From Frankia sp. AgB1.9 (GTDB lineage: Bacteria; Actinomycetota; Actinomycetes; Frankiales; Frankiaceae), in NCBI RefSeq assembly GCF_016786355.1, contig NZ_JADWYX010000025.1, positions 19,540 through 77,302 on the forward strand: a DNA stretch of 57,763 nucleotides, read 5' to 3'. The notes under the pieces are model-generated. The model ran no database searches. It saw only the letters and a program-made list of their open reading frames with translations, and was not told where the DNA came from. How positions within the stretch are numbered: position 1 is the first letter of the stretch; every line of letters starts with the position of its first letter. Both the position numbers and the translations under genes were made by a program. Positions 54,297 through 57,763 of this stretch are shown in pieces.

Positions 54297-56435
54297 CTAC
54301 TGGATGCGGCCCGCGTAGCGGCGGGTGTAGCCGTCGGCGGTGTCGGCCTTGACGATCACGTCGTAGTAGCCGTTCGCGTCGACGGGCCAGGTGATTGTGG
54401 CGGAACCGTTGAGGGCGATCGGGACCGTCTGGGTGGTGCCGGCGTAGTCGTTGGGCGTGAGGGTGTAGGTGACGGCCGGCTGCCCGGCGTTACCCAGGGC
54501 GATCTTGAGCGCGGCGACTCCGCCACCCGCCGCCGCTGTAACCGGGGTCGCCGACACCTGCGGAACCGCGACGGTGGTCTGACTGGCCGCCACCACGGTG
54601 CCGACGAACGAGCGGACGAACCGGTCGGGCCCGTAGATGGAGAAGGCGTACTTCGCGGACGTGGACGACGTGTTCCAGGTGTAGGTCTTGTTCGTACCGT
54701 TCACCACGGTGAACGGCGTCGCCGAGGCGGTCAGGTACTGGTCGGGGAAGACGAACAGCGAGACGCCCAGGCTGCCGGTGTTGGACATGGTGGCGGTGAC
54801 CACGCCGGTGCTGCGGTTGACCGCGACGTCGGCGTGCGGCATGTGGCGCGTCGGCCGGTGCTGGCGGGTGCCCGCTTCCTGGACCGGCGCCACCTGAGCG
54901 CCGGAGGCGGGCGGCTTGACCGCCGGAAGGGTCTTCGCCGCGTCCGACTGGTTGATCAGCGGCACCGTGTCCGGCAGCGCCGGAATCGAGAAGTCGGGGT
55001 TCGCGAAGTCGAACGCCGCGGTCAGGTCCGAGCTGACCAGGTTGCGCCAGGCGGTGACGTTCACCAGCGGGGCCCCGGTCCAGGTCTGGAGGAACCGGTT
55101 CATCGAGGTGTGGTCGTAGGTGTTGGAGTCGACCCAGCCGCCACGGGTCCAGGGCGAGCAGATGAGCATCGGCACGCGGGTGCCCATGCCGATCGGCTGG
55201 CTGCTGATGAACTCGTTGGTGTAACTCGTCTCCGGTGCCGGAGGCAGCGTGTGGTCGAAGTACCCGTCGTGCTCGTCGTAGGTGACGAACAGGGCCGTGC
55301 TCTCCCACAGCGCCTGGTTGCCCATCAGGGCCTCGAGGACGGCCCGGGTGTAGTGCGCGCCGTAGGCGGGACTCGCCGCGGGGTGCTCGGAGTAGGAGTA
55401 GGGCGCGACGATCCACGAGACCTGCGGGATCGTGCCCGCCGCGCAGTCGGCTTGGAACTGGGCCAGGACGTGGTTGACGTGGTTCGGCCCGAGCGCGGTG
55501 CCCGCGCTGGCCTGCCAGGGCTGGACCGCGCCGCGGATCGCCAGCTGCTGGCCGGCGGTCGTGTTGGCCTTCATCGACGTCTGGTACTGCTTGTAGAACC
55601 ACAGCGGGTTGTCGCCGTAGTCGCCGACCCAGCCGTCGGCGCCGCTGCCGTCGCCGACCTCGTGGTTGGTGTACACCTGCCAGCTGATGCCGGCCGCCGT
55701 CAGCTGTTCCGGATAGGTTTTCACATTGGTGAACTTGACCGTGTAGTCGGCGGGGTTGGTGGTCGCCCCGCTCGACGTGCCGGTCCAGAAGTACATCCGG
55801 TTCGGGCTGGTCGGCCCCATGATCGCCTGATGGTAGCCGTCGCAGATGGTGAAAGCGTCGGCCAGCGCGTAGTTGAACGGCAGGTCGGCGCGGGTGAGGT
55901 AACCCATCGACTGCTCACCCTTGGCCGAGACCCATTTGTTCCACAGCCCGGAGTTGCGAGCGCTGTGGTCACCGGTCCAGGAATGGTCCAGGTCACCCGC
56001 GTTCATCGCGTTCATCGTCGCGGAGTTCATCCGCCACGGCAGCAGGTAGCCGCCGTCGCTGCGGCCGGTGTCCGGCTGCTGGAAGATGGTGTTGCCGCTC
56101 TGGAACCTGAACGCCTGCTTGTCGCCGAAGCCGCGGACGCCCTGCAGGCTGCCGTAGTAGTGGTCGAAGCTTCGGTTCTCCTGCATCAGGATCACCACAT
56201 GCTTCAGGTCCGAGATCGTCCCGGTGGAGCCGGCCGCGGACGCGCTCGCCCTGGCACTCGTCGCCTCGGCCACGCCGCCGGGTCCGGCCAGCGCCATCGC
56301 GCCGGCGACCGCGCCGCCCCATTGAAGAAACCGGCGGCGGTTGACGGACGCCACGAAGGGCTGCGGAGCGCGGTAGTCGGTGCCGGACCCCGGGTCGTCG
56401 AAGCTGGCTCCGCTGTTGCCGTCCATGCTGTTCAC
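54297..56435 (-). CDS. Tat-exported phospholipase C, phosphocholine-specific type
   Basis: A 712-residue secreted phosphoesterase of the bacterial PLC/acid phosphatase family. The Tat motif is RRRFLQWGG (33-41) before an Ala-rich core; the start of the mature enzyme has KHVVILMQENRSFDHYYGSLQGVRGF, and DAFTICDGYHQAIMGPTSPNRMYFWTG, LFVTYDEHDGYFDHTLPP and GMGTRVPMLICSPWTRGGWVDSNTYDHTSMNRFLQTW carry the metal and active-site residues. Two C-terminal beta domains (about 570-712) match the DUF756-type modules of this family. Acts outside the cell on phosphatidylcholine or sphingomyelin. GGAGG lies nine bases before the ATG. Confidence 0.93.
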   Translation of the reverse strand: MNSMDGNSGASFDDPGSGTDYRAPQPFVASVNRRRFLQWGGAVAGAMALAGPGGVAEATSARASASAAGSTGTISDLKHVVILMQENRSFDHYYGSLQGVRGFGDKQAFRFQSGNTIFQQPDTGRSDGGYLLPWRMNSATMNAMNAGDLDHSWTGDHSARNSGLWNKWVSAKGEQSMGYLTRADLPFNYALADAFTICDGYHQAIMGPTSPNRMYFWTGTSSGATTNPADYTVKFTNVKTYPEQLTAAGISWQVYTNHEVGDGSGADGWVGDYGDNPLWFYKQYQTSMKANTTAGQQLAIRGAVQPWQASAGTALGPNHVNHVLAQFQADCAAGTIPQVSWIVAPYSYSEHPAASPAYGAHYTRAVLEALMGNQALWESTALFVTYDEHDGYFDHTLPPAPETSYTNEFISSQPIGMGTRVPMLICSPWTRGGWVDSNTYDHTSMNRFLQTWTGAPLVNVTAWRNLVSSDLTAAFDFANPDFSIPALPDTVPLINQSDAAKTLPAVKPPASGAQVAPVQEAGTRQHRPTRHMPHADVAVNRSTGVVTATMSNTGSLGVSLFVFPDQYLTASATPFTVVNGTNKTYTWNTSSTSAKYAFSIYGPDRFVRSFVGTVVAASQTTVAVPQVSATPVTAAAGGGVAALKIALGNAGQPAVTYTLTPNDYAGTTQTVPIALNGSATITWPVDANGYYDVIVKADTADGYTRRYAGRIQ

Positions 56436-56911
56436 GTCCTCCGATTGGATTTTCCGGTGAGAGCGAGGTGAGATGAGTCGTTCGCCGAGGAAGTCACCGC
56501 GCGATTCCGCGCGGCCGGCGCCTCAGGCTCAGCCAAAACGCTCCTTTTACCGGGCCGAGATGGACGCCGCGACGCTACTGGCAGACACCAATCCGCGTCC
56601 GGATCGTTTCGATGAATCCCAGCGGAACGCCGCCCGTCCGGTACCCGTCAGGCCTGTCTGCCGAAGATGAACGACGGTGGTCCGCAAGGCGACCACGGGA
56701 CAAATCACCCGGTCTCGGGACCTGTGGTGCATCTCGGCGCGCGCGGAGAAGACCTCAGCCAGGGATGGCGAGCGCGTGCCGCGTTGGCCGGGGACGGTAG
56801 ACACGAGGCACGCGGCTTGGTTCGGAGTGCCGGTCGCGGTGGGTCACAATGGGGGCTGCCGCGGCCACCCGGGATGCGCTGGCGCGCTCACGCACACCTC
56901 GGAGGAGTCAG
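56436..56911. other. Divergent gap, no gene supported
   Basis: About 476 bases between the phospholipase and the monooxygenase-like gene. Open frames here are short, overlap one another and show no family resemblance. No clear promoter boxes or dyads were found. Confidence 0.5.
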
Positions 56912-57244
56912 ATGATCTTCATCGTCGTCAAGTTCCGGGTGCTGCCCGCGGACGCGGACCGCTGGGGGGCGATCGTCGAGGACTTCACCCAGGCCACCCG
57001 CGGCGAGCCGGGCTGCCTGTGGTTCGACTGGTCGCGCAGCCTCGAGGAGCCGACCGAATACGTGCTGGTCGAGGCGTTCCGGGACGACGAGGCCGGCGCC
57101 GCCCACGTCCAGTCGGCGCATTTCATCGCCGCGCAGCGGACACTGCCCGAGCATCTCGCGGAGACCCCGCGCATCGTGAACGTGACCGTTCCCGGCGACG
57201 ACTGGTCTCAACTCGCCGAGATGACGGTCCCGAACCGGCCCTGA
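56912..57244 (+). CDS. Antibiotic biosynthesis monooxygenase-fold protein (YgiN-like)
   Basis: A 110-residue ferredoxin-like ABM-domain protein. MIFIVVKFRVLPADADRWGAIVEDFTQATRGEPGCLWFDWSRSLEEPTEYVLVEAFRDDEAGAAHVQSAHF is the usual strand-helix-strand pattern, with the conserved E-P-G-C and the His near HVQSAHF. Members include quinol monooxygenases; many are of unknown substrate. The ATG is preceded by GGAGGAG five bases away. A truncated palindromic repeat lies just downstream. Confidence 0.88.
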   Translation: MIFIVVKFRVLPADADRWGAIVEDFTQATRGEPGCLWFDWSRSLEEPTEYVLVEAFRDDEAGAAHVQSAHFIAAQRTLPEHLAETPRIVNVTVPGDDWSQLAEMTVPNRP

Positions 57245-57266
57245 CCGTCGGGGCCTCCACACCGGT

Positions 57267-57315
57267 CATGATCGCCGTCTGGGCCCTGGGGTGGTCGCGG
57301 AAATGCCCTAGTCAT
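57267..57315. repeat. Dispersed palindromic element, copy 3 (left arm only)
   Basis: CATGATCGCCGTCTGGGCCCTGG and GTGGTCGCGGAAATGCCCTAGTCA match the left half and centre of the copy at 11.4 kb, then similarity stops. The right arm is missing or replaced, so this is a truncated copy. Confidence 0.65.
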
Positions 57316-57455
57316 TGGCGTTGGGACATATGTGGCATGCGTCACGCCTCTGGCTGGCCGCCCGAGACTGGAGGGCTATCGCCTACGCAAGTGGTGCGTA
57401 GTAGCAACGCCTGACCTGGGCGTACTCGTCTGACGGCTGATGCGGATGGGCTTGC

Positions 57456-57763
57456 TCAGCGTGTCCGCCACAGCCGCACGGTGTTGTCGTGGCTGCCGGT
57501 GGCGAGGGTGCGCCCGTCCGCCTTGAACGCCACCGACGCCACGCCGCCGGTGTGGCCGGTGAGGGGTTGGCCGATCGGTTGGGGTCGGGCCGGGTTGGTG
57601 ACGTCCCACAGCCGCACGGTCCTGTCGTCGCTGCCGGTGGCGAGGGTGCGCCCGTTCGCCGTGAACGCCACCGACCTCACGATGCTGGTGTGGCCGGTGA
57701 GGGGTTGGCCGATCGGTTGGGGTCGGGCCGGGTTGGTGACGTCCCACAGCCGCACGGTCCTGT
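57456..57763 (-). CDS. WD40-repeat protein, 3' end only (gene runs off the window)
   Basis: At least 102 residues of tandem WD40 units of exactly 46 residues: each has GHTxxVxSVAFxxxGRTLATGSxDxTVRLWDV, with the linker TNPARPQPIGQPLTGHT. The DNA repeats with a 138-base period and is almost identical between units, a sign of recent duplication or gene conversion. The gene's stop is near 57456 and its 5' end lies beyond the right edge. Such proteins act as scaffolds, often fused to kinases or AAA domains in actinobacteria and cyanobacteria. Confidence 0.9.
   Translation of the reverse strand, partial: RTVRLWDVTNPARPQPIGQPLTGHTSIVRSVAFTANGRTLATGSDDRTVRLWDVTNPARPQPIGQPLTGHTGGVASVAFKADGRTLATGSHDNTVRLWRTR
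57472..57763 (-). repeat. 138-base tandem DNA repeats of the WD40 gene
   Basis: The same motif (AGCCGCACGG) recurs at 57472, 57610 and 57748, exactly 138 bases apart. Bases between repeats are nearly identical, including the long GGTTGGCCGATCGGTTGGGG segment. Confidence 0.9.

Overview
This 57.8 kb window is very GC-rich, uses many GTG starts and contains typical actinobacterial genes, including a Nif3 / zinc-ribbon / RNase H-phosphatase block in the order known from mycobacteria. The style (numerous TetR regulators, LLM flavin enzymes, class III CoA transferases, Tat-exported hydrolases, a two-domain geosmin synthase) suggests a soil filamentous actinomycete. Frankia or a close relative is my best guess, but it is inferred from gene content only. 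No rRNA, tRNA, CRISPR array or intact insertion sequence was seen.

Layout. 0-5 kb: SnoaL-like protein with a divergent TetR, a DUF4304 protein, and an AAA ATPase fused to a PD-(D/E)XK nuclease-like domain. 4-11.2 kb: GlxA-type regulator divergent from a cysteine hydrolase, an MMPL exporter divergent from a PLP decarboxylase, and a TetR-SDR pair behind a large perfect operator. 11.5-14.1 kb: an unusual metzincin-like protein with a predicted six-bladed propeller and no export signal, plus a small partner gene. 14.3-19.2 kb: housekeeping block (Nif3, zinc ribbon, RNase H/phosphatase, LON-domain protein, DUF488). 19.3-27.7 kb: a seven-gene catabolic operon (amidohydrolase, CoA transferase, lipoprotein binding protein, LLM oxidoreductase, kinase-like phosphotransferase, a second binding protein without signal peptide, Zn alcohol dehydrogenase) behind two abutting 14-bp palindromes. 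27.8-30.3 kb: NCS2 permease plus biuret-hydrolase-like enzyme. 30.8-40.7 kb: ThDP decarboxylase, GyrI-like protein, DoxX, esterase, nitronate monooxygenase/MarR/ClC group, SfnB-like flavoenzyme and an XRE/membrane-protein module.

The most striking locus is 42.3-46.0 kb. A family 2B encapsulin shell gene, which looks like a Crp/Fnr regulator because a cyclic-nucleotide-binding domain is inserted in the shell fold, lies 52 bases upstream of a complete two-domain geosmin synthase. This predicts a protein nanocompartment that houses geosmin synthesis. About 1.5 kb of structured DNA without a convincing gene precedes it. The geosmin synthase carries a similar Gly-rich motif twice, in the inter-domain linker and at the C-terminus; these are candidate shell-targeting sequences.

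46-57.8 kb: a TTC38-like TPR protein, YaaA, two divergent c-di-GMP proteins (one with a decayed EAL domain), a gene remnant, a 3-hydroxyisobutyryl-CoA hydrolase-like enzyme, a Tat-exported phospholipase C, an antibiotic-biosynthesis-monooxygenase-fold protein and the 3' end of a WD40 gene that leaves the window. Two families of palindromic intergenic repeats are visible: a long hairpin element at about 11.4, 35.1 and 57.3 kb, and a four-copy cluster at 33.1-33.3 kb.
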